Origin: Nitrosomonadales bacterium
GTDB lineage: Bacteria > Pseudomonadota > Gammaproteobacteria > Burkholderiales > SG8-39
Reading direction: 5' to 3'
Length of the DNA: 43,376 nt
NCBI GenBank assembly: GCA_005240145.1
Contig: SBAS01000075.1
Location: 1-43,376 of the forward strand
In this document: in pieces, positions 1 to 8,591 of the stretch
Layout: each line of letters opens with the position of its first letter
Position numbering within the stretch: position 1 is the first letter of the stretch
Notes under the pieces: model-generated
Told to the model about the DNA's origin: nothing
Database searches by the model: none
What the model saw: only the letters and a program-made list of their open reading frames with translations
Made by a program: the position numbers and the translations under genes

Positions 1-898
1 ACGTGACGCCCTTCGTCCTGGCGTAGTCGGCCACTGCCTTGGCCGGCGTGATGCCGCCGATGCGGCCCGCATCGATCTGGATGAAACTCACGCCGGCCAG
101 ATCGATCATCTGCTTCGCCATCTGGAAGGAATGCGCGCCCTCGCCGCCCGCGAGCCGCGCCTTCGGGGCGATGCGGGACAGTGCCCTGTAGGCGCCAAGC
201 GCCGCGCGATCGAGCGGCTCTTCGTACCAGGTAGCGCGCGCCGCCTTGAGGGCACCCAGCCGCTTCGCCGCCCGGAGCACATCGTCGCCAAAAACGCAGC
301 CGGCATCGACCAGCAGGATGCCATCCTTGCCCAGGCCCTCGCGCGCCGCCATCAGGTGATCGGCATCCTGTTTGGCCGTACCCAGGCCGAACGACCCCCA
401 GCCGAATTTGCTCGCGCGGTAACCATTGGCGGCGGCCCTTCTGGCCTTCGCGCGGGTCTGCTGCGGCGTATCGCCGAACAGTTGCGACGCATAGGGCGTC
501 TTCGGCCAGGACTTGCGGTAGCCCAAAATTCGCCAGACCGGCTCGTCGCGTTGCTTGCCGAGCAGATCCCACAGCGCCTCATCAATCCCCGAGAGCGTGT
601 GGTCGGTCTGCAGGATGTCGAGGGAGCGGCGCTTCACCGTCGCCCCGATGCGGCGGATATCCGCAGGCGAATCGATGCTCTGGCCCAGTACCGAGCTGCA
701 GATTGGATGGCAGTAGCCATGCGACACCGGCGCGATCCAGCTTGCGATCGAGGTCAGCGGCGAGGCCTCGGCCTCGCCCCATCCCACCCGGCCGCCGGCC
801 GCAACGCGCACGAGCAGCGCGTCCTGGCTGCCGTCGCTGATGTCCTCGACCTGCGGCATCGAGACGTAGAACAAATCGACGGATTCGATTTTGGGCAT
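1..898 (-). CDS. Enolase-superfamily (mandelate racemase/muconate lactonizing) enzyme, C-terminus cut off by window edge
   Basis: Read on the minus strand from ATG at 898, this gives 299 residues with no stop before base 1, so the C-terminal part of the barrel lies outside the window. The N-terminal capping domain (about residues 1-125) is followed by the barrel. Three acidic metal ligands sit in the expected places: Asp198 (LLVDAG), Glu226 (WYEEPL) and Glu253 (AGGEGA). Lys164 in SKFGWG stands where the superfamily places a catalytic base. Members of this family abstract the proton alpha to a carboxylate and usually dehydrate or racemize sugar acids. The exact substrate cannot be read from this part. 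It ends a minus-strand pair with the metallo-beta-lactamase-fold gene 33 bp upstream, which suggests a lactone/acid catabolic unit. Confidence 0.88.
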   Translation of the reverse strand, partial: MPKIESVDLFYVSMPQVEDISDGSQDALLVRVAAGGRVGWGEAEASPLTSIASWIAPVSHGYCHPICSSVLGQSIDSPADIRRIGATVKRRSLDILQTDHTLSGIDEALWDLLGKQRDEPVWRILGYRKSWPKTPYASQLFGDTPQQTRAKARRAAANGYRASKFGWGSFGLGTAKQDADHLMAAREGLGKDGILLVDAGCVFGDDVLRAAKRLGALKAARATWYEEPLDRAALGAYRALSRIAPKARLAGGEGAHSFQMAKQMIDLAGVSFIQIDAGRIGGITPAKAVADYARTKGVT

Positions 899-931
899 GA
901 TTTCGGTGGCGCCGGTTCTGAGCGGCGAGGC

Positions 932-1831
932 TCAGGACCAGGGCTGGTCGTCGTATATGAAGCGAAACCCATCGCGGAACGCGCCGCCGGCACGCACCAC
1001 GCGCCCGGCCGAGGGCAGCGGAAAGTGCGCGGTGCACACGAGCGTCGGCGTATCGCAGTAGCGCTCCAGGAACGCGCGCCGCGTGCGGCTGGCGAGTGCC
1101 GCGTCCCAGTCAGGCCAGGGCACCCATTCCGGATGCAGGCACTGCACCGGCGAATGCATCAGGTCGCCGGACATCACCGCACTCTCGCCGGCGGATTGGA
1201 GCGCGATTGCGACGTGATCCGGCGTATGGCCGGGCGTCGACTCGAGCCGGATCTGGTCATCCAGCGCGAAATCGTTCGCCACCAGGTCCGCGCGACCGGC
1301 CGCAACGATCGGCAGCACGCTGTCCTCGAGCGGCGTGCGGGCGAAATTCTTGTGCCCCACGTCGCGCCAGGAATCGAGCTCCTGTTTCGAGAAAATGTAG
1401 CGCGCATTGGGAAAAGTCGGCACCCAGCGCCCGTTCTCCAGCCGGGTATTCCAGCCGATGTGATCGGCGTGCAGGTGGGTGCAGAAAACGTAATCGATGT
1501 CGGCCGGGCCGATGCCCAGCGACCTGAGCCCGCGCAGGAAGGCATCGTCGGTTTTGTGATGCCAGGCGGGCCGCTTCGGCCGGTCCTTGTCGTTGCCGAC
1601 GCAGGAATCGATCAGCACCGTATGATGCGCGGTGCGCACGATGTAGCTCTGCATCGGAAAAAGGAGCGCGTCCAGCTTGGGATCGAGCGCGTCCGGTTCG
1701 AGCCAGGAGCGGTGCGGCGCCCAGTCTTCGTCACTGTTGTTGGGGAAGAACGTGCGCCGGTCGAACGGCATCACCATCTCGAGCACCCGGTGAATTTCGA
1801 TCTTGCCGATACGCCTGCCGCCCGCGATCAT
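932..1831 (-). CDS. Metallo-beta-lactamase-fold hydrolase (lactonase-like)
   Basis: This is a 299-residue cytoplasmic protein with no signal peptide. The canonical metal motif HLHADH is present at residues 119-124, followed by a conserved SGDLMHSP block and a late histidine in CTAHFPLP, as in dinuclear-zinc hydrolases that open lactones. Next to an enolase-superfamily enzyme and an amidohydrolase of lactonase type, hydrolysis of a sugar-acid lactone is a reasonable inference but is not proven. In-frame ATG codons also occur at 1852 and 1873. I prefer 1831 because the family N-terminus (RIGKIEIHRVLEM) begins just after it and because the longer forms run into the divergent amidohydrolase gene. 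No convincing ribosome-binding site marks any of the three. Confidence 0.85.
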   Translation of the reverse strand: MIAGGRRIGKIEIHRVLEMVMPFDRRTFFPNNSDEDWAPHRSWLEPDALDPKLDALLFPMQSYIVRTAHHTVLIDSCVGNDKDRPKRPAWHHKTDDAFLRGLRSLGIGPADIDYVFCTHLHADHIGWNTRLENGRWVPTFPNARYIFSKQELDSWRDVGHKNFARTPLEDSVLPIVAAGRADLVANDFALDDQIRLESTPGHTPDHVAIALQSAGESAVMSGDLMHSPVQCLHPEWVPWPDWDAALASRTRRAFLERYCDTPTLVCTAHFPLPSAGRVVRAGGAFRDGFRFIYDDQPWS

Positions 1832-1850
1832 ATAGACGGATGATGCCCGC

Positions 1851-2726
1851 ATGAACGAAGAATTGCCAGTCATCGACGCGCACCACCACCTCTGGCAACT
1901 CGCGGGCGGGCCGCTCTACTATCCCTGGCTGCAGGACCCCGAGCCGCACGAATTCTTCCTCGGTGACTACAAATCTCTCAAGCGCGACTACCTGCCGCCC
2001 GATTACCGGCGCGACGCCGCGACACACAATGTAGTGAAGACAGTGCATGTCGAGGCCGAGTGCAGGCGCGACCAGCAGGTCGCGGAAACGCGCTGGCTCA
2101 GCGAAATCAACGCCCGGCACGGCATGCCGCACGCGATCGTTGCGCACGCCTGGTTCCACACTTCAGATGCGGAGGCGATCCTTGCGGAGCAGAAATCATT
2201 CCCGCTCGTGCGCGGCATCCGCTCCAAGCCGGCCAACGAAGCCATGATGCGGGACGCCAAGTGGCTCGCCGGCCTGAAACTGCTGCGCAAGTTCGATCTC
2301 TCCTGGGACCTTCGCGTCAAGACCTGGGAGCTGGAGGCTGCGGCCAAGGTCGTGCGCGGCGTCCCCGACATTCCCGTCGTCCTGAACCACGCCGGATTTC
2401 CCTGGGACCGCAGTGATGCCGGGCTCGCCATGTGGCGCCAGGGAATGCGGGCACTCGCGGCGAACGAGCAGGTGTACTGCAAGCTCTCATGCCTGTGCCT
2501 GCAGGAAGGGGCCTGGGACTACGAGGACAACCGCAGGATCGTGCTGGAAGCGATCGAGATCTTCGGCATCGATCGCTGCCTGTTCGCTTCCAACTTCCCG
2601 GTCGACGGCCTGCGCGTTTCCTACCTGAAGATGTTCACCGATTTCAAGCGCATGACCTCGGGCCTGTCGGCCTCGGACCGGCGCAAGCTGTTTCACGATA
2701 ATGCCGCCCACTTTTACCGCATCTAG
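1851..2726 (+). CDS. Amidohydrolase-2 family metal-dependent hydrolase (lactonase-like)
   Basis: This is a 291-residue TIM-barrel hydrolase. It opens with VIDAHHHLW at residues 7-15, the metal-binding HxH of the family. It continues with LNHAGFPWD in the middle and closes with ASNFPVDGL, which carries the late catalytic aspartate. Relatives hydrolyse L-fucono-1,5-lactone, L-rhamnono-lactone or 2-pyrone-4,6-dicarboxylate. The product here is probably a sugar acid, but the substrate is inferred. The gene diverges from the lactonase-like gene at 932-1831 with only about 20 bp between the starts, so both must share a very compact control region or be expressed from distal promoters. The ATG at 1851 places the HxH motif at the usual distance from the N-terminus. 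Confidence 0.86.
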   Translation: MNEELPVIDAHHHLWQLAGGPLYYPWLQDPEPHEFFLGDYKSLKRDYLPPDYRRDAATHNVVKTVHVEAECRRDQQVAETRWLSEINARHGMPHAIVAHAWFHTSDAEAILAEQKSFPLVRGIRSKPANEAMMRDAKWLAGLKLLRKFDLSWDLRVKTWELEAAAKVVRGVPDIPVVLNHAGFPWDRSDAGLAMWRQGMRALAANEQVYCKLSCLCLQEGAWDYEDNRRIVLEAIEIFGIDRCLFASNFPVDGLRVSYLKMFTDFKRMTSGLSASDRRKLFHDNAAHFYRI

Positions 2727-2751
2727 CACGTACCGGCTCTAGCGGCAGGGC

Positions 2752-3699
2752 TCAGGCAATCGTGTTCCACATCTCCCTGTCGCGCTCGGCCGTCCAGACG
2801 CGCGGATTCTTGATTCCCTTCGCTTCGTCGTAGGCGCGGCTCACATCGAACGGCATGCAGTGCTCGTAGATCGGGAAGCCGCCGTAGACCGGATCAAGGC
2901 GCGCGCGTGTGTCGGCATAAACCTGCTTGAGATCCCTGCCTGCGGCAACGCCCTCGCGCGCGCAGGCGAGCAACTGGCGCACGAAGTGTTGCGTGTAGTC
3001 GATGGCCTTGGCCGAATCTTCCGCCGTCTTGAGCGCGGGGCCGCGCCCCGGCACCAGCGCCTTCGGTCTTAACGCGCGCACTTTGTCGAGGGTATCGGGC
3101 CACTCTTCGAGCTGCGCATCGCCGGTATAGATGCCGGCGTTGTATTCGACCAGGTCGCCGGAGAACAACGCGCCTTCACCCGGCAGCCACGCAATGGTGT
3201 CGCCGCGCGTGTGGCCGGGGCCGATCTGGATCAACTGCACTTCGAGTTTGCCCATGTACAGCGTCATGTGTTTCTCGAACACCATCGTCGGCCAGGTCAG
3301 GCCCGGCACGCTCTCGGCGTTCTGGAACAGGCGCGGGAAACGCTCGAACTCGCTTTGCCAGTCTTCCTTGCCCCGCTCGACGATCAACTCGTAAGTCGGC
3401 TTGCTGGCGATGATCTGCTCGGCCTTGAAGGCGGATGCCCCAAGCACACGCACGGCGTGATAGTGCGAGAGCGTGACGTACCTGATCGGCTTGTCGGTGA
3501 TCTTGCGGATGCGCGCGATCAGATCCTGCGCCATCACCGGCGTCGCGGTGGCATCGATCACCATCACGCCATCGTCGCCGACGATCACGCCCGAGTTGGG
3601 GTCGCCCTCGGCGGTGTAGGCCCAGCCGTGCGCGGAAATTTGCTCGAAGCTGATGACCTTGGCGGTCAAATCGGCCTTGGAGGCGAAAGCTTTGCTCAT
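2752..3699 (-). CDS. Metallo-beta-lactamase-fold protein with degenerate metal motif
   Basis: This protein has 315 residues. The start at ATG 3699 is chosen because a good AGGAG ribosome-binding site lies 5-6 bases upstream; a longer 338-residue reading would begin at 3768. The fold is recognisable: VIDATATP before the first metal loop, then GPGHTRGDTIAWLPG and ALFSGDLVEY. The first metal motif, normally HxHxDH, reads SHYHAVRVLG (His79, His81, then Val83 and Arg84), so the aspartate and third histidine are missing. Such SHYHAVR proteins form a recognisable subgroup, so the change looks inherited and not like recent decay. It may bind one metal or act as a non-hydrolytic relative. It converges on the amidohydrolase gene with 25 bp between the stop codons. 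Confidence 0.82.
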   Translation of the reverse strand: MSKAFASKADLTAKVISFEQISAHGWAYTAEGDPNSGVIVGDDGVMVIDATATPVMAQDLIARIRKITDKPIRYVTLSHYHAVRVLGASAFKAEQIIASKPTYELIVERGKEDWQSEFERFPRLFQNAESVPGLTWPTMVFEKHMTLYMGKLEVQLIQIGPGHTRGDTIAWLPGEGALFSGDLVEYNAGIYTGDAQLEEWPDTLDKVRALRPKALVPGRGPALKTAEDSAKAIDYTQHFVRQLLACAREGVAAGRDLKQVYADTRARLDPVYGGFPIYEHCMPFDVSRAYDEAKGIKNPRVWTAERDREMWNTIA

Positions 3700-3765
3700 G
3701 GGTGCTCCTGAATCGCAGGGCGGATCGGAGCCGCGATTGTAATGCGGGGCCGGACCCCGCTCGTG

Positions 3766-3788
3766 CAATGGCGCTTATGTCACGTCAC
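3766..3788 (+). repeat. 23-bp dispersed repeat, left copy
   Basis: The 23 bases match the stretch at 11904-11926 in 21 positions and in the same orientation. The shared core is CGCTTATGTC followed by CGTCAC. It lies exactly where similarity of the NTF2-like pseudogene ends and upstream of the gene at 2752-3699. I do not recognise a named repeat family. Confidence 0.7.
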
Positions 3789-4089
3789 AGGCCGCTTTGG
3801 TAAAAATCAACCAATACCTCGGCAAGCGTGCGCTCGATCACGCCAGCACCACCAAGTCGCCGGCACGGTAAGCTTGCACCAGTTCCAGCGTCGAGTCGCG
3901 GTCGTTCCTGAAGAAGCGGCCGACCGCCGCCCAGCGCTCGGTGGACATGTCCGCCCCGCGCGTGGGCTTGCCGCCGAACGGCGCCATCAACGTGAAATCG
4001 TCGCTGGTTTGGATCAGGCTGCGGTAGCGTTCGAAGTCGCCCTGCATCAGCAAAGCCTGGCCGGGCAAGGCGTGCTTGACGCGCCGCAT
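3785..4089 (-). pseudogene. NTF2-like (SnoaL-type) protein remnant, frameshifted and truncated
   Basis: From ATG 4089 the reading frame gives 83 residues typical of the N-terminal half of a small NTF2-like protein (GDFERYRSLIQTSDDF, then LELVQAYRAGDLVVLA). It stops at TGA 3838-3840. In the frame directly after, IERTLAEV follows, which matches the IER...EV that normally continues this family, so an indel just before the TGA has broken the gene. Similarity then fades and the second frame ends at a TGA inside the 23-bp repeat. The C-terminal strands of the cone fold are absent. The gene follows putA on the same strand. It is probably non-functional; a short stable product cannot be excluded. Confidence 0.68.
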
Positions 4090-4130
4090 CCCGGCTGGGA
4101 AGTGATCGGGATGTCCGTGGCGTTTCGAGC

Positions 4131-7100
4131 TCAGCCCACGGTCATCAGACTGGCGTTGCCTCCTGCTGCAGCCGTATTCACGCTGAGCGCCCTCTCGACG
4201 ACCAGGCGCTCGAGCCGCACCTCTGTGTCTCCTTGCGCGAGGCCTTCAACACCGACGATGGGGCCGGGACGTGCGGCGACCCGTCGGCTGACCTGTTGCA
4301 ACGCCGCAGAACTCCCGTGGTGCAACACGGTGTCGAAACACACGGAAGAGGAGGTCCAGTCCTCCGCCAGCACAATGCAGTCCCGAACCTCCGGCGGCAG
4401 TTGCTCAAAGAGCGGCCGGGTGGAGAGAGGCCACACCGCTTGGCTGCCAACCGCCAGCACGGCCGCGAGTTGAACGAGCCTGTCGGCATCGTCATCGGCG
4501 AGGCAGAGCACGGCATCCCGCGGCAGCAGCGTGTACGCATTGCGCTCACCCGTCGGTCCGCTCAAGGTGCAGGTCACCCCGCTGCGCGATTGAGCCGCAA
4601 AACGCTGAGAAACCTTGGCGAGGCCTTCCCGAGCGCTATCGATGGCCCAGCGCTGCAATGCTCGCAGCGCGGGCGACGGCGCGGGCGACTCGTCGACGAG
4701 ACTTACCGCCCGCGCCATCGCGTTCTCAGGACGCTGGGCAAGCAAGCGGTAGAGATACAGCGGTCCGCCCGCCTTCGGGCCAGTTCCTGACAGGCCCTCG
4801 CCGCCAAAGGGCTGCACGCCGACGACGGCGCCGACCATGTTGCGGTTGACGTAGACGTTGCCTGCGTGGGCGGTCGCCACGACGCGGGCGATCGTTTCGT
4901 CGATCCGGGTATGCAAACCCAGCGTCAAGCCGTATCCGGTACCGTTGATCTGCGCGAGCAACGCGTCAAAGTCGTCCCGCTCATAGCGTACGACGTGCAG
5001 CACGGGACCGAAGATCTCTCGCTTCAGGTCGTCGAGACTTTCCAGCTCGATCAAAGTGGGAAGCACGAAGGTCCCCTTTCCAGTTTCGGCCGGGACGGCG
5101 ATCGCCTCCTGAAAAACCTTTCGTCCCTTTGCCCGCATGTCGTCGATGTGCTCCTGAATGTTCGCCAATGCGTCGGCATCGATCACCGGGCCGACATCGG
5201 TCGACAGTGAATCGGGATTGGCCATGCGCAGTTGTGCCATGGCGCCTCGGAGCATGTGCAACACCCGATCGGCGGCATCCTCCTGCACGCAGAGCACGCG
5301 CAGTGCGGAGCAGCGTTGTCCCGCGCTGTCGAATGCCGAGGCGACGACGTCGGCCACCACCTGCTCGGTGAGCGCGGAGGAGTCGACGATCATCGCGTTC
5401 TGCCCGCCGGTCTCCGCGATCAGCGGGACCTGATGGCCGCTGCCATCGAGCCGGCCCGCAACGCTCCTCTGAAGAATGCGGGCTACTTCGGTCGAGCCCG
5501 TGAATATCACCCCCATCGTGCGGGCGTCGTTCACGAGTCCTGCCCCGACGGTCTCGCCGCGTCCGGGAAGGAATTGCAGCGCGCCGCGCGGCACGCCGGC
5601 TCGTAGCAGCACGCGCACGGCTTCGGCAGCAATGAGCGGAGTTTGCTCGGCGGGTTTGGCCAGCACGGTGTTTCCGGCGGCGAGCGCCGCGGCGACCTGG
5701 CCGACGAAAATGGCCATCGGGAAGTTCCAAGGACTGATGCACACCACCGGCCCCAGGGGCCGGTGGTTCGCAACCTCGAGGTCATGGACGCACTGGGCCG
5801 CGTAAAAGCGCAGGAAATCGACCGCTTCGCGCACCTCGGCGATGGCATTGGCGCATGTCTTTCCCGCCTCGCGTACCAGCAGTCCCATGAGTCGCCGCAT
5901 GTCTGACTCGAGCTGATCGGCGGCGTCGTTCAGGGCGGCGGCACGGACGGTCGGCTTGGTCGCAGCCCAGATTGGCGCGTAGTCGACGGCCTGGCGCAGC
6001 GCCAGTTCCACGTCGGCGGCTGTCGCCTCGGTCACGTGGCCGACCACATCTCGATGGTCGGCCGGATTCAGAACCGGCTGCGAACCGTTCTGCGCATGCC
6101 CTGACGCCACATCCGCAGAGAGAAGAGGACACGCAGTCCACTGCGCGGAAGCACTGGCCTGCAGCGACCCGAATAGTCCTGCCAACACGTGGTCGTTCGC
6201 GAGATCGAGGCCGCGCGAGTTCAGGCGGGCTTGGGCGTACAGATTTCGCGGCAGCGGAAGCGCAGGGTGTGGCAGGCCAACCGTCCCTTTCTCCGCGGCG
6301 ATCTGCTCGACGGCTTGGACGGGGTCCTGGACCAGGTCGTCGAGGGCGATGGAAGAGTCGGCGATGCGATTCACGAAGGAGGTGTTGGCTCCGTTCTCCA
6401 GGAGGCGCCGCACGAGGTAGGCGAGCAGCGTTTCGTGTGTCCCGACCGGTGCATAGATCCTGCAGGGCCGACCCAGCTTGCCCGCTGAAACGGCACCCAC
6501 GACTTGCTCATAAAGAGGCTCGCCCATGCCATGAAGACACTGAAACTCGTACTGACCGGGTGCATACGTGTCGGGACCGGCCAAGTGGTAGACGGCGGCC
6601 AACGTGTGCGCGTTGTGCGTGGCGAACTGCGGATAAATGGCATCCGGCGCAGCCAGCAGCTTGCGCGCGCACGCAATGTATGAGACGTCCGTGTGGGGTT
6701 TGCGCGTGTAGACGGGGTACCCGTCCGAGCCGTCGATCTGCGCCCGCTTGATCTCGCTGTCCCAGTAGGCCCCTTTGACCAGACGAACCATCAAGCGATG
6801 AGCGCTGCGCCGAGCGAGATCGACGAGGAAATCAACCACGAAGGGGCAGCGCTTCTGGTAAGCCTGAATCACGAAGCCGATGCCGTTCCAACGGGCCAAC
6901 GAGGGCTCGAAGCAGAGCCGCTCCAGCAGGTCGAGCGAGAGCTCGAGTCGGTCGGCCTCCTCGGCGTCGATGTTGAGGCCGACGTCATAGCTTTTGGCCA
7001 GCTCGGCCAGCTTGCGCAGCACGGGATAGAGCTCATCCATCACCCGTGCGTACTGCGCACGGCCGTAGCGGGGGTGCAGCGCCGAGAGCTTGATCGAAAT

Positions 7101-7880
7101 TCCTGGTCCCTCGTACACGCCTCGGCCGGCAGAGGCTTTCCCGATGGCGTAGATGGCTTTCTCGTATTCACGAAGGTAGCGCTCGGCATCGCTTGCCGTC
7201 AGCGCGGCTTCCCCGAGCATGTCGTAGGAGTACCGAAAGCCTTGAACCTCCAGCCTGCGTGCATTCGCCAACGCTTCGCCGATGGTCTCGCCGGTGACGA
7301 ACTGCTCACCTATCATGCGCATGGCCATGTCCACGCCCTTGCGGATGAGTGGCTCGCCGCCTTTGCCGATCAGGCGGCCGAGCGCCGAGGACAACCCTGT
7401 TTCGCTGTAGGTGGCCACGAGCTTGCCGGTGAGCAGCAGCCCCCAAGTGGCGCCGTTGACGAACAGCGACGGGCTCCTGCCCAGGTGCGCGTGCCACTGG
7501 CCGCGGGCGATCTTGTCGCGGATCAGGGCATCGCGCGTGGCACGGTCGGGAATTCGCAACAAGGCTTCGGCCAGGCACATGAGCGCCACGCCCTCCTGCG
7601 ACGATAGCGCGAACTCCTGCAGCAGGCTCTGCACGATGCCGGCGCGGCCGGCAGACGTCTTGCGGTGGCGCAGGGTGCCGGCGATGCGATGCGCGAGGGC
7701 TTGGGTCGCTTGGGCTTCTTCCGGCGACAGCCGTGCTTGCGTCAGAAGCGCAGGCAGCGCCTCTGGCTCCGGCGTGCGCCCTGCGGCGGTTATGGCGTCG
7801 CGAAGCGGCGTGCGCGGCTCCAGGCCGGGCGAGAACGCTTCGAAGGGTCGGGGCACTTGGCGGGAAGGTGCGGCGGTCAT
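4131..7880 (-). CDS. putA: Bifunctional proline dehydrogenase / L-glutamate-5-semialdehyde dehydrogenase (PutA)
   Basis: This is a 1249-residue enzyme that oxidises proline to glutamate in two steps, with FAD in the first and NAD in the second. The N-terminal half holds the proline dehydrogenase barrel (GPGISIKLSALHPRYG, RLVKGAYWDSEIKRAQ, FATHNAHT, EFQCLHGMGEPLY). The second half is an aldehyde dehydrogenase with ISPWNFPMAIF, GVIFTGSTEVA, the Glu-containing LIAETGGQNAMIVD and the catalytic-cysteine segment SAGQRCSALRVL. The extra C-terminal region makes it the long form. There is no ribbon-helix-helix domain at the N-terminus, so unlike enteric PutA it should not repress its own gene. It is the last enzyme gene of the ocd-rocF-phosphatase-putA series. 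A 150-bp gap before it contains short inverted repeats (7946-7961 and 7962-7971) and could hold a promoter. Confidence 0.97.
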   Translation of the reverse strand: MTAAPSRQVPRPFEAFSPGLEPRTPLRDAITAAGRTPEPEALPALLTQARLSPEEAQATQALAHRIAGTLRHRKTSAGRAGIVQSLLQEFALSSQEGVALMCLAEALLRIPDRATRDALIRDKIARGQWHAHLGRSPSLFVNGATWGLLLTGKLVATYSETGLSSALGRLIGKGGEPLIRKGVDMAMRMIGEQFVTGETIGEALANARRLEVQGFRYSYDMLGEAALTASDAERYLREYEKAIYAIGKASAGRGVYEGPGISIKLSALHPRYGRAQYARVMDELYPVLRKLAELAKSYDVGLNIDAEEADRLELSLDLLERLCFEPSLARWNGIGFVIQAYQKRCPFVVDFLVDLARRSAHRLMVRLVKGAYWDSEIKRAQIDGSDGYPVYTRKPHTDVSYIACARKLLAAPDAIYPQFATHNAHTLAAVYHLAGPDTYAPGQYEFQCLHGMGEPLYEQVVGAVSAGKLGRPCRIYAPVGTHETLLAYLVRRLLENGANTSFVNRIADSSIALDDLVQDPVQAVEQIAAEKGTVGLPHPALPLPRNLYAQARLNSRGLDLANDHVLAGLFGSLQASASAQWTACPLLSADVASGHAQNGSQPVLNPADHRDVVGHVTEATAADVELALRQAVDYAPIWAATKPTVRAAALNDAADQLESDMRRLMGLLVREAGKTCANAIAEVREAVDFLRFYAAQCVHDLEVANHRPLGPVVCISPWNFPMAIFVGQVAAALAAGNTVLAKPAEQTPLIAAEAVRVLLRAGVPRGALQFLPGRGETVGAGLVNDARTMGVIFTGSTEVARILQRSVAGRLDGSGHQVPLIAETGGQNAMIVDSSALTEQVVADVVASAFDSAGQRCSALRVLCVQEDAADRVLHMLRGAMAQLRMANPDSLSTDVGPVIDADALANIQEHIDDMRAKGRKVFQEAIAVPAETGKGTFVLPTLIELESLDDLKREIFGPVLHVVRYERDDFDALLAQINGTGYGLTLGLHTRIDETIARVVATAHAGNVYVNRNMVGAVVGVQPFGGEGLSGTGPKAGGPLYLYRLLAQRPENAMARAVSLVDESPAPSPALRALQRWAIDSAREGLAKVSQRFAAQSRSGVTCTLSGPTGERNAYTLLPRDAVLCLADDDADRLVQLAAVLAVGSQAVWPLSTRPLFEQLPPEVRDCIVLAEDWTSSSVCFDTVLHHGSSAALQQVSRRVAARPGPIVGVEGLAQGDTEVRLERLVVERALSVNTAAAGGNASLMTVG

Positions 7881-8030
7881 GGAAGTCCTGATACTGGCTC
7901 AGCGCGGCTCAGAACTCTCGAACACCAGTATTGCGGCAGCAAGGTCCTCCAGCGCCGGAGGCCCGATCGGGCGTTCCTTCAACCACAGGTTCGCGATTCT
8001 ATGGCCGCGCACGCTTGAGTCGGCGGCGGC

Positions 8031-8591
8031 TCAGCCGCCCGACCAGCGCTCGACGAACGCGACTTGCTCGCACGTCTCGGGAGAATTCGGATGCCGGGCC
8101 CGCTTCTCCATCGCCTGCCACTTCCGGTCGATCACGGCGCGCGCATCATTGGCGTCGAAGCCCTGCTCGCGCAGCAGGCAGCCGACGACAGTGCCCGTTC
8201 TCCCGACACCGGCCCGGCAATGTAGGTAGATCGTCTCGCCTGCACGCAGCGCCACGTAGATCGCATCCAGCGCCGCGCGCATCAATGCCGGCGCCGGCAT
8301 GTCGAAATCGCCGATCGCGTGACGAACGTGGGTCACGCGGATCGCTTGGACCGCGGCGCGCTCGAGCAGCACGGTTACGTAGCGCGCCGGTCCCTCATGC
8401 TCGGCCGTGAGGTCGATGAACTGCCGGACGCCAATGGCGAGAAGCGCGTCGATCCTGGCCGCGCCCTCTGCGGGAGCAATCGCGCCCGGGTGCTCGCCCG
8501 CGAGAAGCCGCCCGGGGATCACCCAGTAGCAGTTGCCGTGCGGCCGTGCCAGGGCATCGCCAGCGGTGGCGAGGGCTTCGCGTCCGATCAA
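8031..8591 (-). CDS. Tyrosine/dual-specificity phosphatase-fold protein
   Basis: This is a protein of about 186 residues with the phosphatase signature HCRAGVGRTG (HCxxGxxR) in its second half. Upstream are the CYWVIPGRLLAGEHPG opening and the FIDLTAEHEG strand seen in bacterial cysteine-dependent phosphatases of this group. The probable start is TTG at 8591, which overlaps the arginase stop by 4 bp (TTGA), so translation is likely coupled. The frame is open further upstream, but only inside the arginase gene. It sits between arginase and putA in an arginine/proline degradation operon, so control of that pathway by dephosphorylation is possible but is inference. The substrate could equally be a small phosphorylated metabolite. 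Confidence 0.85.
   Translation of the reverse strand: MIGREALATAGDALARPHGNCYWVIPGRLLAGEHPGAIAPAEGAARIDALLAIGVRQFIDLTAEHEGPARYVTVLLERAAVQAIRVTHVRHAIGDFDMPAPALMRAALDAIYVALRAGETIYLHCRAGVGRTGTVVGCLLREQGFDANDARAVIDRKWQAMEKRARHPNSPETCEQVAFVERWSGG

Noticed and set aside
131-1843. A 570-codon open frame on the plus strand
   Set aside because: It is the antisense of the enolase-superfamily and lactonase-like genes; its translation is arginine-rich low-complexity sequence without domain features.
7946-7971. Inverted repeats upstream of putA as an intrinsic terminator of the phosphatase gene
   Set aside because: No T-run follows on the minus strand and the stems are short, so termination is not supported.
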